NCBI RefSeq assembly: GCF_020564625.1
Contig: NZ_JAJBZT010000003.1
Coordinates: forward strand, 124,001 to 188,000
Reading direction: 5' to 3'
DNA from: Leeia speluncae
GTDB lineage: Bacteria; Pseudomonadota; Gammaproteobacteria; Burkholderiales; Leeiaceae
Length of the DNA stretch: 64,000 nucleotides
This document shows positions 38,125 through 49,314 of the stretch, piece after piece. Every line of letters starts with the position of its first letter. Position 1 is the stretch's first letter. A program made the position numbers and the translations under genes. The notes below the pieces were generated by a model. That model was given only the letters and a program-made list of their open reading frames with translations. It was not told where the DNA came from and did not search any database.

Positions 38125-40485
38125 CTATGGTTGTTTTTGCCTAATTCCTAAAACAGCTTGGTTTCTTAGTGTCTTCAACAAGGTAAGCGATTTAGCGGTC
38201 AGGTTTAAGGTATTTGCCGTCGCTTGATCCCCATAAAACATACCAATCGCTTTTTTATCGATGATGACAGGTAGCACCACAAATGCTTCAGCTCTTACAT
38301 GCGTTTTAAACCACTGTGGCACTCGCTCTGATAACGATCCTGTCTTTACATCATCAATTTGAATATCCAAGTTTTTGGACATTGATAATTGAAACACATC
38401 ATGCACGCCATCTAATGGGACCGAAAAGTATTGCTTCATTTCGGGGATATCCGCGCCATAGCCAAAACGGGCAACGAGTTTTCCTGCTCGTACATCTTTC
38501 ATACAGAAAAGAACACGCCTAAAGCCAACACCGCGATACATGGTTTCCAAAATCATATTGATTAGATCGTTGAGTTTGTAATCACTCACTAATGTATTGG
38601 TAATATCTTGTACGCCAGCGGTGAGCACCCCTTCCGTATCAATTGTATCTTGGGTAACCGTATCTACTTCTGCATTCAGAAAGGCTTGTGCGGCTTGCTC
38701 TAGGGTATCCCCCAATTCGCCAGACTTCGTTTCAGCACTTTGATACGGCATACCAGCAAATTGCTTGAGCTTATTCACGAACCCACCGCGACCAACATCC
38801 ACCCCAAAGAAGTGCGCCTCATCTAGTAAAGCATTCAGTCCTTCTTTTAAAAACTCTAAATGTTCGCTTTCAGTAATTGGCACGTGTTTGCTGTATTGCT
38901 GATGTAGTGCCGCAATCGATTTATCTCTATCGGTAATCCCTGCAAACATAGCAATTTGCGAAAGCCCTCCGGCATAGTTTGCCGCTAAGCGTATTTGCTC
39001 AGCATCGCCTCTAGGAGTTGGGACACTATCTTTAAATGGGGTCATCGCCTTGATTAACTTATCAGGGAATCGCCACTCTTTTGAAACACAAAGCCCTAGT
39101 TCAGAAAAGTCCACCCCCAGCACTTGCATAGCGGCTTGTTGCTCCGTTTGCCCTTGCTGCATCCGTTTAACAATTTCTTGATATTCTTCATTCAGGTAAT
39201 AAGCAGCTAAGAGCTTACCCATGTGATAGAACATCCCACAGATAAAACTTTCTTCTCCAGTTCGCAACCCTACTTTTTTTGCGGCTTTTCTCGCTAACAA
39301 ACCACTTAAAAAGCTTCCTACAATCAGGTCTTTCAGGTTGGTAGCTTGCTGCCTATTTTGCAGATGCTCGAAGACGATTAAGCTAATCGCCAAGTTACGA
39401 ACCGTATCAAATCCTAAAATTAATACTGCGCGGGAAATGGTACTAATCGTGCCACCAAACTGCCCGTAAACTGCCGAATTCACTAAACGAAGTAGTTTAT
39501 TCGTGAGTGAAAAATCATGCAGAATCGTTTCCGCAAGCCGATGAATACTTTCTGCATCTGCCGCGACGAGTTTATTAATAGAAGTGATTGACTGTGATAA
39601 TGCAGGAAAATCTTGTGAGTGCTTTAGTCGACGAAGTAAGAACTCCAGTGTCGGAGAATATGCAGCGGTTTCTGCACCGTTTTCTCCCGGCGTCAAAAAG
39701 CTCTGTAAAGCGGTTTGCATGTCGTTTGCAGAAGCATATCGCTCGGTCGCATTTTTATTTAATGCCACCATCAAAATATGATCCATTCGCTCTGGCACTG
39801 CCGCCAATACTTGGCTTGGCGGAACAACGGCCACATTGGCAATACGATTCAACACCTCAAACGTATTACTCCCCTCAAAAGGGTTTCGCCCGGTCATTAA
39901 TTCGTAGCCCAGCACACCCACAGAAAAAATATCCGCATTAATGGCGGCGGGTCTGCCCGAAACATATTCTGGGGCCATGTATTGCACAGTGCCCGATGCC
40001 GCAGAGGTATTGGATTGATTCGCAGGCACTGCAATACCAAAATCCATTAACCTTGCGTGCCCGTTTGCGTCTAGCATCACGTTCGCGGGTTTGATATCGC
40101 GGTGAAGAATTCCTTTTTCGTGTGCAGCACCTAGACCAGACAGGATTTCGGCAATCACCCCAGCAGCCTTAACAGGCTCCATTGCCCCATTGGCATCCAT
40201 CCAATCTTTTAGCGATTGGCCTTCAACATATTCAAAAACCAAGACATGGCCTTTGTCATGCTCAACCACATCAAATAATTGAACAATAGAAGGATGTTGG
40301 AGTTGGCTGACAATTCTAGCCTCCCCTAACAATGCTTCACGATGGCGAGTGTCTGTCCCTTTGGTCAGCAATTCTTTAATTGCGACCATTCTCCCTAACA
40401 TCGGGTCATTTGCAAGCCAGACTCTGCCTTGGGCTCCCTGCCCCAATGGTTTGACGAGTTCAAATCGTCCAATTTTATCTGCCAT
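38125..40485 (-). CDS. Ser/Thr protein kinase - HDOD - GAF fusion protein
   Basis: Cytosolic signalling protein of 786 residues. The kinase domain (about 8-265) has the glycine loop GQGAQGRV, K37 (VAIKE), catalytic D130 (HRDIKPAN) and D148 (MDFG), so it should be active. An HDOD domain follows (about 285-490, LPALSQSITSINKL, FSLTNKLLRLVNSAVYG). The C-terminal part (about 620-780) looks like a GAF domain (VLFCMKDVRAGKLVARFGYG, FVVLPVIIDKKAIGMFYGD). No membrane helix. The fusion suggests a kinase controlled by ligand sensing; targets unknown. It stands alone. Confidence 0.88.
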   Translation of the reverse strand: MADKIGRFELVKPLGQGAQGRVWLANDPMLGRMVAIKELLTKGTDTRHREALLGEARIVSQLQHPSIVQLFDVVEHDKGHVLVFEYVEGQSLKDWMDANGAMEPVKAAGVIAEILSGLGAAHEKGILHRDIKPANVMLDANGHARLMDFGIAVPANQSNTSAASGTVQYMAPEYVSGRPAAINADIFSVGVLGYELMTGRNPFEGSNTFEVLNRIANVAVVPPSQVLAAVPERMDHILMVALNKNATERYASANDMQTALQSFLTPGENGAETAAYSPTLEFLLRRLKHSQDFPALSQSITSINKLVAADAESIHRLAETILHDFSLTNKLLRLVNSAVYGQFGGTISTISRAVLILGFDTVRNLAISLIVFEHLQNRQQATNLKDLIVGSFLSGLLARKAAKKVGLRTGEESFICGMFYHMGKLLAAYYLNEEYQEIVKRMQQGQTEQQAAMQVLGVDFSELGLCVSKEWRFPDKLIKAMTPFKDSVPTPRGDAEQIRLAANYAGGLSQIAMFAGITDRDKSIAALHQQYSKHVPITESEHLEFLKEGLNALLDEAHFFGVDVGRGGFVNKLKQFAGMPYQSAETKSGELGDTLEQAAQAFLNAEVDTVTQDTIDTEGVLTAGVQDITNTLVSDYKLNDLINMILETMYRGVGFRRVLFCMKDVRAGKLVARFGYGADIPEMKQYFSVPLDGVHDVFQLSMSKNLDIQIDDVKTGSLSERVPQWFKTHVRAEAFVVLPVIIDKKAIGMFYGDQATANTLNLTAKSLTLLKTLRNQAVLGIRQKQP

Positions 40486-40603
40486 TATTTTTTTATATCC
40501 GGCATGTGAAAAAACGTAAACGCTACTACTTAAGTGTAAACGACTAAAATCACAAGGGACATATCACGCCAGCTAAAAAAAGCGATTTTTCTTCGTTCAG
40601 ACC

Positions 40604-40646
40604 AAAAAAAAGCCCCTTTTAGTGGTGGTTATCCACTTGCAGGGGC
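40604..40646 (-). terminator. Intrinsic terminator of the RND efflux operon
   Basis: Nested stems GCCCC/GGGGC and AGTGG/CCACT followed on the minus strand by a run of seven T. It lies 26 bases past the stop of the outer-membrane component. Confidence 0.85.
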
Positions 40647-40671
40647 ATTTTATGCGCTAATTATTACTGAA

Positions 40672-42054
40672 TTAAGGAGTTGGAACAGGTAATTTGCCGC
40701 CAAGCGCCTTATATAGAACAATTCGGTTAGCTTGCATGCTTAATAATAAATTGGCATGCGTAATCCGAGCTGTTTCTAAACTTCTTTCGGTTTCTAGCAA
40801 ACTGAGGTAGCTATCAATCCCACTACGGTAACGCGCATCCGCCAGTTTGTAAGCAGCTTCAGCAGCTTTTAGTTGCCCACTTACTGCATCATATTGCTGC
40901 TGTAATTGGGATCTTGTTGCTAATGCATCTGCCACTTCTTTAAACGCTGTTTGAATTTGCTTTTCATAAGTAGCGACTTGGATGTTTTTAGTGACTTCAG
41001 CCACATCGCGTTGTGCACTTAGCTTGCCAGCGTTAAAGATGGGTAGTGAAATTTGTGGCACAAAACGCCAGATACCCGTTCCGTTATCGAACAAGTCTCC
41101 CAAACTATTGCTTGCTGAGCCTGCAAATCCGGTTAGGCTAATCGTTGGGAAAAATGCCGCTTTAGCTGCACCAATATTTGCATTTGCTGACTTCAGATTA
41201 TGTTCCGCCTCTTGAATATCTGGACGGTTATTTAATAAATCTGAAGGCAAGCCCGCAGGCACATCCATCACGAGTGGCGCTTGAATATCTTCTGCGCTTG
41301 GCAGTAGATTTTCTGGCACCTCATCACCCACCAATAATCTGAGTGCATTTCGGTCTAGCTGCACTTGCCCTTGGTAACCCAAGTAGCTTGAACGGCTCGC
41401 TTGTAATGCAGTTTCAGCTTGACGCAACTCTACTTCGGAACTCACACCACGATCAACACGGGCTTTGGTCAAATCATAAGTTTTACGATAGCTATCGAAT
41501 GACTTGCGACTTTCTTGCAGTGCAAACAAGTCAGAAGATAATTGCATCCAAGCTTGAACGGTAGTAGAAACTAGCGAAATCTGCGCAGATTGGTGAGCAG
41601 ATTCTGTCCCCAAATACGTTTCAAGCGCAGAATCTTTTAGGCTTCTCACACGTCCCCAGAAGTCTAATTCGTAGCTTGCCATCGTCAAACCAGCTTCATA
41701 AGAATGGCTCACCCCACCACCGTCTAGTTTCCCTTGGGCGGTTTGGCTAAATGTACCGTTCACTGAAGGCAGTAAATCTGACTTGGTAATTTGGTATTGC
41801 GCCCGAGCAGACTCGATATTTAACGCAGTTAGCTTCACATCACGATTATTCTTTAAGGCTAAGGCAATCACTTGCTTTAGCTTGTCAGATTCGATAACGG
41901 ATGTCCATGCCTGCGATTCAACACTCGAACCGCCCATTTCCCCTGGGAAACCAACTGGAATCGGTGCTTTCGGCTGCTGATAATCTGGCGCCATGGTGCC
42001 ACAACCGGCCAGCAGCAGGCCGGATGCGACTAGCGTTAAAGCTAGATGTTTCAT
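40672..42054 (-). CDS. RND efflux outer-membrane lipoprotein (OprM/NodT family)
   Basis: Outer-membrane channel of a tripartite drug pump, 460 residues. The lipoprotein signal peptide ends at the lipobox LLAGC (Cys18). Two repeats of the outer-membrane efflux protein family follow, with typical TolC-like patterns such as [37 protein letters not shown] and [18 protein letters not shown]. Its ATG overlaps the pump gene stop by four bases (ATGA). Last gene of the three-gene operon. Confidence 0.95.
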   Translation of the reverse strand: MKHLALTLVASGLLLAGCGTMAPDYQQPKAPIPVGFPGEMGGSSVESQAWTSVIESDKLKQVIALALKNNRDVKLTALNIESARAQYQITKSDLLPSVNGTFSQTAQGKLDGGGVSHSYEAGLTMASYELDFWGRVRSLKDSALETYLGTESAHQSAQISLVSTTVQAWMQLSSDLFALQESRKSFDSYRKTYDLTKARVDRGVSSEVELRQAETALQASRSSYLGYQGQVQLDRNALRLLVGDEVPENLLPSAEDIQAPLVMDVPAGLPSDLLNNRPDIQEAEHNLKSANANIGAAKAAFFPTISLTGFAGSASNSLGDLFDNGTGIWRFVPQISLPIFNAGKLSAQRDVAEVTKNIQVATYEKQIQTAFKEVADALATRSQLQQQYDAVSGQLKAAEAAYKLADARYRSGIDSYLSLLETERSLETARITHANLLLSMQANRIVLYKALGGKLPVPTP

Positions 42055-45000
42055 GAATGCGTTTCCTCCTCGCTGTTAGCAGAATGATCTGCTCCAGAAA
42101 CGACAGCGCGTTTTGGCTTAAATACTTTACGAATCAGCACAAAGAATAGCGGTACAAAGAATAGACCTAATACGGTTGCCGATAACATACCACCCAACAC
42201 ACTCGTACCAATCGCATGCTGACTGCCCGAGCCTGCGCCATTACTGATGGCGAGTGGCAATACACCCAAAGCAAACGCTAGCGAGGTCATCAAGATTGGA
42301 CGTAGACGTAGTTTGACCGCCGTCAGTGTCGCATCGATCAGCTCTTTGCCTTCTTCTAATTGGTGCTGTGCAAATTCAACGATCAAAATCGCATTCTTTG
42401 CTGATAGACCAATCGTAGTTAACAAGCCCACTTGGAAGTAAATGTCATTCGACAATCCGCGGACAAAAGTCGCAAGTAAGGCACCTAACACACCAAGAGG
42501 CACTATCAAAATCACCGCAAATGGAATTGACCAGCTCTCGTAAAGTGCCGCCAACGACAAGAACACCACTAAGATAGACAAGGAATACAACAGGGTTGTC
42601 TGACTTCCAGAGTCTAATTCTTCAGAAGAAATACCTGACCACTCATAACCCACACCTGGCGGTAATTTAGCAATCATTTCTTCCATAGCCTTCATTGCTT
42701 GACCAGTCGACTTACCTGGACCTGCCATCCCTTGAATGTTCACAGAAGGGCTGCCGTTGTAACGCTCAAGTCTTGGAGAACCATAATCCCAAGTCATACT
42801 AGAGAAAGCGGAGAATGGCACCATATCACCCGCGGTATTTTTCACATACCATTTGCTCAAGTCTTCTGGTTTCATGCGGCTGTCTGTCGAACCTTGTAAA
42901 TACACTTTCTTCACACGACCGCGATCCAAGAAGTCATTCACATAGCTACTACCCCAAGCCGTACTAATCACACTGTTGATATCAGAAATAGATAACCCAA
43001 GTGCTTGCGCTTTTTGTTGGTCTACATCAATGCGCAACTGTGGTGAGTCCTCCATCCCGTTAGGACGAACGGCCATCACATCTTTACTTTGTGAAGCCAT
43101 CCCCAACAGCATGTTTCGCGCATTCATCAAGCCTTCGTGACCCAAACCGCCACGATCTTGCAACTGCAAATCGAAACCGTTAGCCGTACCTAATTCCAAC
43201 ACAGCAGGTGGCGCGAAAGCAAAAACAAAGGCATCACGTAATGAGCCAAGCGCGCCCATTGCACGACCAGCAATTGCTGCTACGTTTTGATCTGGACGAT
43301 GACGTTGGCTCCAATCATTCAACCGAACAAAGCCAATCGCCATGTTCTGACCACTACCAGCAAAACTAAAGCCAGACACCGTGAAAATGCTCTTTACGTT
43401 TTCCTTTTCTTTGTTGAGGAAATATTGCTCAACGTTATCTACCACTTTCATCGTACGCTCTTGCGTAGCACCAGTTGGCAACTGAATCATGGTAAACATG
43501 ATGCCCTGATCTTCATCCGGCAAGAATGAAGTCGGTAGACGCATCATCATGTATGACATCCCTGCCACCATCACCACGAAGACAATCATAAAGCGAATGC
43601 CACGTTTCAATACACCACCAACCCAGCGCTGATAACGCTGTGTGCCATTATCAAACCAACGGTTAAACCATCCAAAGAACCCGCGGTCAGCGTATGCATG
43701 GCCTTTTGCAACAGGTTTTAACAAGGTCGCACATAGCGCGGGGGTTAGCGTCATCGCCACTAACACCGACAGGGCCATAGAAGACACAATCGTGATAGAG
43801 AACTGGCGATAAATCACACCGGTAGAACCACCGAAGAACGCCATTGGCACAAACACCGCTGACAGCACTAAGGCGATACCCACCAACGCGCTAGTAATCT
43901 GGCGCATCGATTTACGTGTGGCTTCTTTTGGAGAAAGCCCCTCTTCGGACATAATCCGTTCGACGTTCTCCACCACCACAATCGCATCATCGACCAAGAG
44001 ACCAATGGCGAGCACCATCCCGAACATCGTTAGTGTGTTAATCGAGTAACCTGACGCATATAAAATGCCCAGCGTACCCAATAACACCACAGGGACAGCA
44101 ATCGTCGGAATCAGTGTTGCGCGGAAATTCTGCAAGAATAACCACATTACCAAGAACACTAGCACAACCGCTTCCGCCAGCGTTTTAATCACTTCTTCAA
44201 TCGAAATTTGAATAAATGGCGTTGTATCGTAAGGAATTTCAGAAGAAATACCGGTTGGGAAGAAACCTTTTAACTCTTCCAGTTTTGCTTTCACCAATTT
44301 GCTGGTTTCAAGCGCATTCGCACCGGTTGCTAACTTAATACCAATACCAGCAGCTGGCTTGCCATTTAGACGAGAAACAACATCATAACTTTCAGAACCA
44401 ATACCAACGCGCGCAACGTCTTTTAGACGAACCGCGGCACCATCACTAGTGGTTTTCAGTAAGATATTTTCAAACTGTTCTGCTGTTTGCAAACGGCTTT
44501 GCACCGTGACCACGGCGTTCAGTTGCTGACCTTTTACCGCAGGCAAACTACCCAATTGACCCGCACTAACTTGCGTGTTCTGCGCTTCGAGTGCAGATTT
44601 CACTTCCGCCGGTGTTAATTGGTAAGATTGCAATTTTGCTGGATCCATCCAAATACGCATCGCGTACTGAGCACCAAACAACTGCACTTCACCCACACCA
44701 TCCACACGGCTTAATACATCCACCAAGTTACTTGATGCATAGTCAGCTAAGTCGATATTGCTACGTTTGCCATCGGTTGAAACAATACCAATCACCATCA
44801 TGAAGTTCATGGCGGCTTTGTTTACCTGCACACCTTGATCTTGCACTTCTTGTGGCAAGGAAGACATTGCTTGCTGCAGTTTATTTTGAACCTGAACCTG
44901 CGCAATATCTGGGTTAGTACCTGCTTCAAAGGTTAGCGTAATGCTAATTTGACCATTACTCGAACTAGTAGACTTCATATACTTCAGTCCATCTAGCCCC

Positions 45001-45209
45001 TTCATTTTCTGTTCAATTACCTGAGTCACCGCATCTTCAGCAGCTTTTGAAGACGCACCTGGATAAGTAGCAGAAATTGCCACGGATGGTGGCGCGATGT
45101 TCGGATACTGTGCAACTGGCAGCTGTTCCATAGACAGCACACCGGCAAGCATAATCAGTATCGAAACAACCCATGCGAAAATGGGCCGATCAATAAAAAA
45201 GCGAGCCAT
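42051..45209 (-). CDS. RND multidrug efflux pump, inner-membrane subunit (AcrB/MexB type)
   Basis: Proton-driven exporter of the HAE-1 family, 1052 residues, the normal length. Twelve membrane helices with two large periplasmic loops are expected. It begins [17 protein letters not shown], and the proton-relay aspartates lie in TM4 ([18 protein letters not shown]). The C-terminal half has the matching helix set with [19 protein letters not shown]. It lies between the adaptor (10 bases upstream) and the outer-membrane channel. Substrates cannot be told from sequence; the closeness to AcrB/MexB suggests broad lipophilic drugs. Confidence 0.97.
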   Translation of the reverse strand: MARFFIDRPIFAWVVSILIMLAGVLSMEQLPVAQYPNIAPPSVAISATYPGASSKAAEDAVTQVIEQKMKGLDGLKYMKSTSSSNGQISITLTFEAGTNPDIAQVQVQNKLQQAMSSLPQEVQDQGVQVNKAAMNFMMVIGIVSTDGKRSNIDLADYASSNLVDVLSRVDGVGEVQLFGAQYAMRIWMDPAKLQSYQLTPAEVKSALEAQNTQVSAGQLGSLPAVKGQQLNAVVTVQSRLQTAEQFENILLKTTSDGAAVRLKDVARVGIGSESYDVVSRLNGKPAAGIGIKLATGANALETSKLVKAKLEELKGFFPTGISSEIPYDTTPFIQISIEEVIKTLAEAVVLVFLVMWLFLQNFRATLIPTIAVPVVLLGTLGILYASGYSINTLTMFGMVLAIGLLVDDAIVVVENVERIMSEEGLSPKEATRKSMRQITSALVGIALVLSAVFVPMAFFGGSTGVIYRQFSITIVSSMALSVLVAMTLTPALCATLLKPVAKGHAYADRGFFGWFNRWFDNGTQRYQRWVGGVLKRGIRFMIVFVVMVAGMSYMMMRLPTSFLPDEDQGIMFTMIQLPTGATQERTMKVVDNVEQYFLNKEKENVKSIFTVSGFSFAGSGQNMAIGFVRLNDWSQRHRPDQNVAAIAGRAMGALGSLRDAFVFAFAPPAVLELGTANGFDLQLQDRGGLGHEGLMNARNMLLGMASQSKDVMAVRPNGMEDSPQLRIDVDQQKAQALGLSISDINSVISTAWGSSYVNDFLDRGRVKKVYLQGSTDSRMKPEDLSKWYVKNTAGDMVPFSAFSSMTWDYGSPRLERYNGSPSVNIQGMAGPGKSTGQAMKAMEEMIAKLPPGVGYEWSGISSEELDSGSQTTLLYSLSILVVFLSLAALYESWSIPFAVILIVPLGVLGALLATFVRGLSNDIYFQVGLLTTIGLSAKNAILIVEFAQHQLEEGKELIDATLTAVKLRLRPILMTSLAFALGVLPLAISNGAGSGSQHAIGTSVLGGMLSATVLGLFFVPLFFVLIRKVFKPKRAVVSGADHSANSEEETHS

Positions 45210-45219
45210 CAGTTAATCC

Positions 45220-46389
45220 TTACTGTTTAGCAGGTTGTTTAGCAGCAGGTGCAGCAATCGTTACTTCGGCACCCGGTGCGATTTTTTGTAGACCTTCTGT
45301 CACGACTTTATCGCCCACAACTACACCACTGCTCACTAACCATTTATCACCCATCGAGCGTTCCACTTTAAGAACGCGCTGCTCGATCTTGTTGCCTTTA
45401 CCAACAACCATCGCAACCGCTTCACCAGTTGGTGTACGTGTCACGCTTTGTTGCGGCACCAAAATACCATTTTGGCGAACACCCTCTTCAAGAGAGGCTT
45501 TCACAAACATGCCTGGCAGTAAGTCACGTTTTGGGTTCGGGAAAATAGCGCGAAGCGTAATCGTGCCAGTGCTCGTATCAACAGACACATCTTTAAAGGC
45601 TAACTTACCGGCTAATGGATATTGAGAACCGTCTTCTAATTTCAGATGCACTTTTGCATCCGACTCAGCCTGCAATTTGCCATTGGCTAATTGCTGCTTC
45701 AGTGCAAACCACTCTTTAGACGTTTGGGTGAGATCCACATAGATTGGATCAAGCTGTTGAACGGTCGCCAAGGCGGTGGTCTGGTTAGCAGTCACCAGCG
45801 CACCGGTTGTGACGCTAGATTTACCCACCTTGCCGCTAATTGGGGACAATACTTTGGTGTAATTCAGATTAATTCTAGCGGTCTGCACTGCAGCTTTATT
45901 GCTAGCCACATCGGCCAGTGCGGTTTTGTATGCAGCGGTTGCATCATCAGTATCTTGCTTACTCACCGCATTGATTTTTACCAACTCACTCATGCGATCA
46001 GATTTGGCTTTTGCGCTCAGCAGCGTGGCTTCCGCTTTTGCTAATGCTGCTTGCGCACTATCAAATGCTGCTTGAAAACTATCTGGTTCGATTTGATAAA
46101 GTGGCTCACCAGCTTTTACTTCTGCACCTTCAGTAAATAAGCGTTTACGGATAATGCCATTCACTTGCGGGCGGATTTCTGCAACTTCTGCCGCCACTGT
46201 ACGACCAGCCAACTCGGACGCCATTGTTAGCGGTTGGGCTTTCACTTCTTCAACCGCTACTTCAGGCTTTGCTCCGCCCATTCCGTGGCCAGCTTGCCCA
46301 CCCTCTTGTTGACCGCAAGCAGTCAATAGCACCCCAATTGCACCTGTTAACAGAAGCCCTGAGGATTGTTGCAAATACCTTTTTCGCAT
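45220..46389 (-). CDS. RND efflux periplasmic adaptor lipoprotein (AcrA/MexA type)
   Basis: Membrane-fusion protein linking pump and outer-membrane channel, about 389 residues. ATG 46389 is preferred: it has GGGAG upstream and starts a lipoprotein signal peptide ending at LLTAC. The frame extends to a TTG at 46413 without support. The lipoyl-like halves flank a coiled-coil hairpin (about 95-165), with the family segments GTITLRAIFPNPKRDLLPGMFV and VLVPQQSVTR-like ILVPQQSV. First gene of the operon and divergent from the TetR gene. Confidence 0.95.
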   Translation of the reverse strand: MRKRYLQQSSGLLLTGAIGVLLTACGQQEGGQAGHGMGGAKPEVAVEEVKAQPLTMASELAGRTVAAEVAEIRPQVNGIIRKRLFTEGAEVKAGEPLYQIEPDSFQAAFDSAQAALAKAEATLLSAKAKSDRMSELVKINAVSKQDTDDATAAYKTALADVASNKAAVQTARINLNYTKVLSPISGKVGKSSVTTGALVTANQTTALATVQQLDPIYVDLTQTSKEWFALKQQLANGKLQAESDAKVHLKLEDGSQYPLAGKLAFKDVSVDTSTGTITLRAIFPNPKRDLLPGMFVKASLEEGVRQNGILVPQQSVTRTPTGEAVAMVVGKGNKIEQRVLKVERSMGDKWLVSSGVVVGDKVVTEGLQKIAPGAEVTIAAPAAKQPAKQ

Positions 46390-46443
46390 GGCGAAGCTCT
46401 CCCAAAAAACCAAATGTGTAAATTATTTGCGGCAGATCAAAAA

Positions 46444-46465
46444 TTAGATTGAGCGTTCATTCTAA
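46444..46465. promoter_or_regulatory. Imperfect palindrome, probable TetR operator of the efflux operon
   Basis: TTAGATTGAGC followed by GTTCATTCTAA pairs at 9 of 11 positions. It lies in the divergent region, 55 bases from the adaptor start, a normal place for an AcrR/MexR-like operator. I could not define a confident -35/-10 pair for the operon here. Confidence 0.6.
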
Positions 46466-46606
46466 ATTGGTTTACAATTTTAGGCAATGATAGTAATTAG
46501 CATCCACAACATTTTTTACAACTACTTAGCAACTTCTAAAGTACAGCGAAAAAATAAGTAAAAAAAAGGGAATTCCGTTAGAATACAGCCCCTTATGGAG
46601 AAAGAC

Positions 46607-47215
46607 ATGAGCGAAAAACCAGCGAAACCACAAGTACGCAACGAGCAACGGTGTGATCAGATCCTCACCGCGGCAACCACTTGCTTTCGCCAATACGGTT
46701 TTCACAAAGCAAGCATGTCCATTATTGCTAAAGAAGCCAGCATGAGTGTTGGCCACATTTATCATTACTTCGAAAACAAAGAATCCATCATTACCGCCAT
46801 CTCAGAAAAAGACCAAGCAAAACATAATGAGATGTTTGCTAAGTTTATTGCGGCAGAAGATCCGTTAGAAAGCATGCTTGATCATTTAGATGAAGGCATG
46901 AATGACTGTACAAACAGAGAACAAACCACCCTCATGCTAGAGGTGTGGGCAGAAGCATCTAGAAACATTAGTCTTCATCAAATTCTATCGAAATTTGATG
47001 AAGAAATTCGCGATCAACTCACTGAAATTATCGCGAAATCCATCGCAGCAAATCATCTTCCGAGTAAATCGAAAGAGGAATTAAAAACCAAAGCCAACAT
47101 GATGATGGCCATGTTTGAAGGGATCATGTTAAGAAGCCACATGAATCCAGAAATGAACCCCCATCTATTAATTGGCGAACTTCGCACGCTGATTAAAGCG
47201 CTCATCCTAACCTAG
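46607..47215 (+). CDS. TetR/AcrR family transcriptional regulator
   Basis: Probable local repressor of the efflux operon, about 202 residues. The N-terminal helix-turn-helix is clear (ILTAATTCFRQYGFHKASMS, then EASMSVGHIYHYFENKESI). The C-terminal ligand-binding region is helical. I place the start at ATG 46607 because GGAGA lies five bases upstream; the frame opens at ATG 46595, but that codon overlaps the ribosome-binding site. Divergent orientation from the pump genes is the classic AcrR layout. Confidence 0.92.
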   Translation: MSEKPAKPQVRNEQRCDQILTAATTCFRQYGFHKASMSIIAKEASMSVGHIYHYFENKESIITAISEKDQAKHNEMFAKFIAAEDPLESMLDHLDEGMNDCTNREQTTLMLEVWAEASRNISLHQILSKFDEEIRDQLTEIIAKSIAANHLPSKSKEELKTKANMMMAMFEGIMLRSHMNPEMNPHLLIGELRTLIKALILT

Positions 47216-47241
47216 CACTCGCGCTTTAACTTTCCCATTTA

Positions 47242-47931
47242 TTAGGCCGGCTGCAACACCCCATCCACCAAACGCAATGCGCCATTAGCCATCTTATTGG
47301 CTAGTTCAATATCGTGAGTAACCAGAAGTAATGCGGTACCCATTTCTTGATTCAGGGACAGCATCTCATCAAAAACCATTTGCGCATTTTCCCTATCCAA
47401 ATTACCTGTTGGCTCATCAGCCAACAGGCAAGCAGGTTTAGTTACCATCGCTCTTGCAATTGCGGTTCTTTGACGCTCACCACCAGATAACTCACCCGGT
47501 TTATGGGCAACACGTTTTTGTAATCCCACTTTTGCCAACATCTCTTTTGCCGCTTTTAGGGCGTCAACTGGATTCACTCGCCGAATCAGCAAAGGCATGG
47601 CTACATTTTCTTCAGCGGTAAGCTCTGGTAATAAATGATGAAACTGATAAACAAAACCCAGAGAACGATTTCTTAATCGCCCCCGTGCGGCTTCGCTAAG
47701 CGATGAAAACCGTTCACCAGCTAACATCACTTCACCCTGATCAGGCTTATCTAGTCCACCCAGCAGATGTAACAAGGTACTTTTACCCGAGCCTGAGCTC
47801 CCTACAATCGCTTTCATTTCGCCGGGCAATAAGGATAAATCAACGGCTTTTAATACATCAACCGCAGTTGTCCCCTTGCCAAAACATTTACCAAGGTGAA
47901 GCGCAGATAAAATTGGCGTGGAATTACTCAT
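47242..47931 (-). CDS. lolD: Lipoprotein-releasing system ATP-binding protein LolD
   Basis: ABC ATPase that powers release of outer-membrane lipoproteins from the inner membrane. About 229 residues from ATG 47931 ([13 protein letters not shown]); the frame runs further upstream inside lolC without a case for use. Walker A is [12 protein letters not shown], the signature is [14 protein letters not shown] and Walker B is [12 protein letters not shown], with the LolD-typical [17 protein letters not shown]. It overlaps the end of the permease gene by eight bases. Confidence 0.95.
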   Translation of the reverse strand: MSNSTPILSALHLGKCFGKGTTAVDVLKAVDLSLLPGEMKAIVGSSGSGKSTLLHLLGGLDKPDQGEVMLAGERFSSLSEAARGRLRNRSLGFVYQFHHLLPELTAEENVAMPLLIRRVNPVDALKAAKEMLAKVGLQKRVAHKPGELSGGERQRTAIARAMVTKPACLLADEPTGNLDRENAQMVFDEMLSLNQEMGTALLLVTHDIELANKMANGALRLVDGVLQPA

Positions 47932-49165
47932 AACGCAGCGCCTCCGCAGGTTGCACGCGAGAAGCTCGCCAGCTTGGATACAAAGTCGCAACAAGAGAAA
48001 GACTGAGCGCAATCATCGTTACCACACTCACATCCCCCCAATGCAGATCACTTGGCAATTCGCTCACAAAATAAACCTCTTTTGAAAGAAAATGCACGCC
48101 CAGCACCCGCTCTAACCATGGCACAACGACATCAATATTTAATGATAAGGACACGCCTCCCACCACACCAAGCAAAGTACCAATAAATCCAGTTAGAGAA
48201 CCTTGAATCATAAAGATACCCATAATGCTGGAGGGGCTAGCACCAAGCGTTCGCAAGATAGCAATATCCGATTGTTTATCCGTCACCGACATCACCAGTG
48301 TCGATACCAAATTAAATGCAGCCACCGCCACAATCAAGGTAAGAATAATGAACATCATGGTTTTTTCGATTTGTACCGCACGGAAATAGGTCGCGTTTTG
48401 CAGTGTCCAATCGGTTGCATAAGCATCCCGTGGCAGATCGCGTAATATTTCTTGGCGAATAAAAGGCGCGCGGTCTGGGTCATCCACCTTTACGCGAATC
48501 CCCGTCACATCATCCCCCAAGCGGTAAAGTTTTTGCGCATCTTTTAAATGAATCATCGCGAGTGCGGCATCGTACTCATATAGATCCATATTAAAAATTC
48601 CGCTGACTTTAAATTGTTTCATGCGCGGCATCACGCCCGCAGGTGTCACTTGGCCATCTGGCGCAACAAGCACCACTTTATCCCCGACAAAAACCCCCAA
48701 CTGACGCGCTAACTCACTACCCAAAACAATATTAAAGCTGCCAGGCATCAAGGTTTCAAATTTACCCTGCTCCATGTGATGACCAATATCCACCACCTTA
48801 TTTTCTTCGCCAGGTAATACACCACGAATCATGGCCCCGCGAACATTAGACTCCCAAGTTAATAGCCCTTGAGAGAAGATAAAGGGCGCAGCCCCTTTTA
48901 CATGCTCATTCTTCCGCACCGATTGCAGTACCTGCGGCCAAGCGGCTAGCTGTGGATTTCCACCCACTTCAATATGGGAGGCACCTCCCAATAACTTGGC
49001 ACGAATATCCTTTTGAAAACCATTCATCACAGAAAGAACGGTAATCAACGCTAGCACACCTAAAGCGATACCCAGCATGGAGGCTAATGAAATAAAGGAA
49101 ATAAAGTGATTACGCCGCTTCGCGCGGGTATAACGTAAACCTAAAAGCAGCTCAAAATAACGCAC
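47924..49165 (-). CDS. lolC: Lipoprotein-releasing system permease LolC/LolE
   Basis: Inner-membrane permease of 413 residues with a large periplasmic domain between TM1 and TM2 and three C-terminal helices (MacB/FtsX fold). It begins with [35 protein letters not shown], here read as the LolC/E signature, and ends with the [13 protein letters not shown] motif. Only one permease gene is seen with lolD, so it may act as a homodimer in a LolCD/LolFD-like system; a second permease elsewhere cannot be excluded. Confidence 0.93.
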   Translation of the reverse strand: MRYFELLLGLRYTRAKRRNHFISFISLASMLGIALGVLALITVLSVMNGFQKDIRAKLLGGASHIEVGGNPQLAAWPQVLQSVRKNEHVKGAAPFIFSQGLLTWESNVRGAMIRGVLPGEENKVVDIGHHMEQGKFETLMPGSFNIVLGSELARQLGVFVGDKVVLVAPDGQVTPAGVMPRMKQFKVSGIFNMDLYEYDAALAMIHLKDAQKLYRLGDDVTGIRVKVDDPDRAPFIRQEILRDLPRDAYATDWTLQNATYFRAVQIEKTMMFIILTLIVAVAAFNLVSTLVMSVTDKQSDIAILRTLGASPSSIMGIFMIQGSLTGFIGTLLGVVGGVSLSLNIDVVVPWLERVLGVHFLSKEVYFVSELPSDLHWGDVSVVTMIALSLSLVATLYPSWRASRVQPAEALRYE

Positions 49166-49314
49166 AAATAAACCTTATCAGGAACAAAGTCGATGTCGAC
49201 GACATTGAAAGCTATGATACTTGCCTATTGAAAATGGTTCCAGCCAACAGAGGACGAACAAGCCCTTTATACCTTACAATTCTGACAAATTCACTTCGCC
49301 CAACGGCTTTCTTT

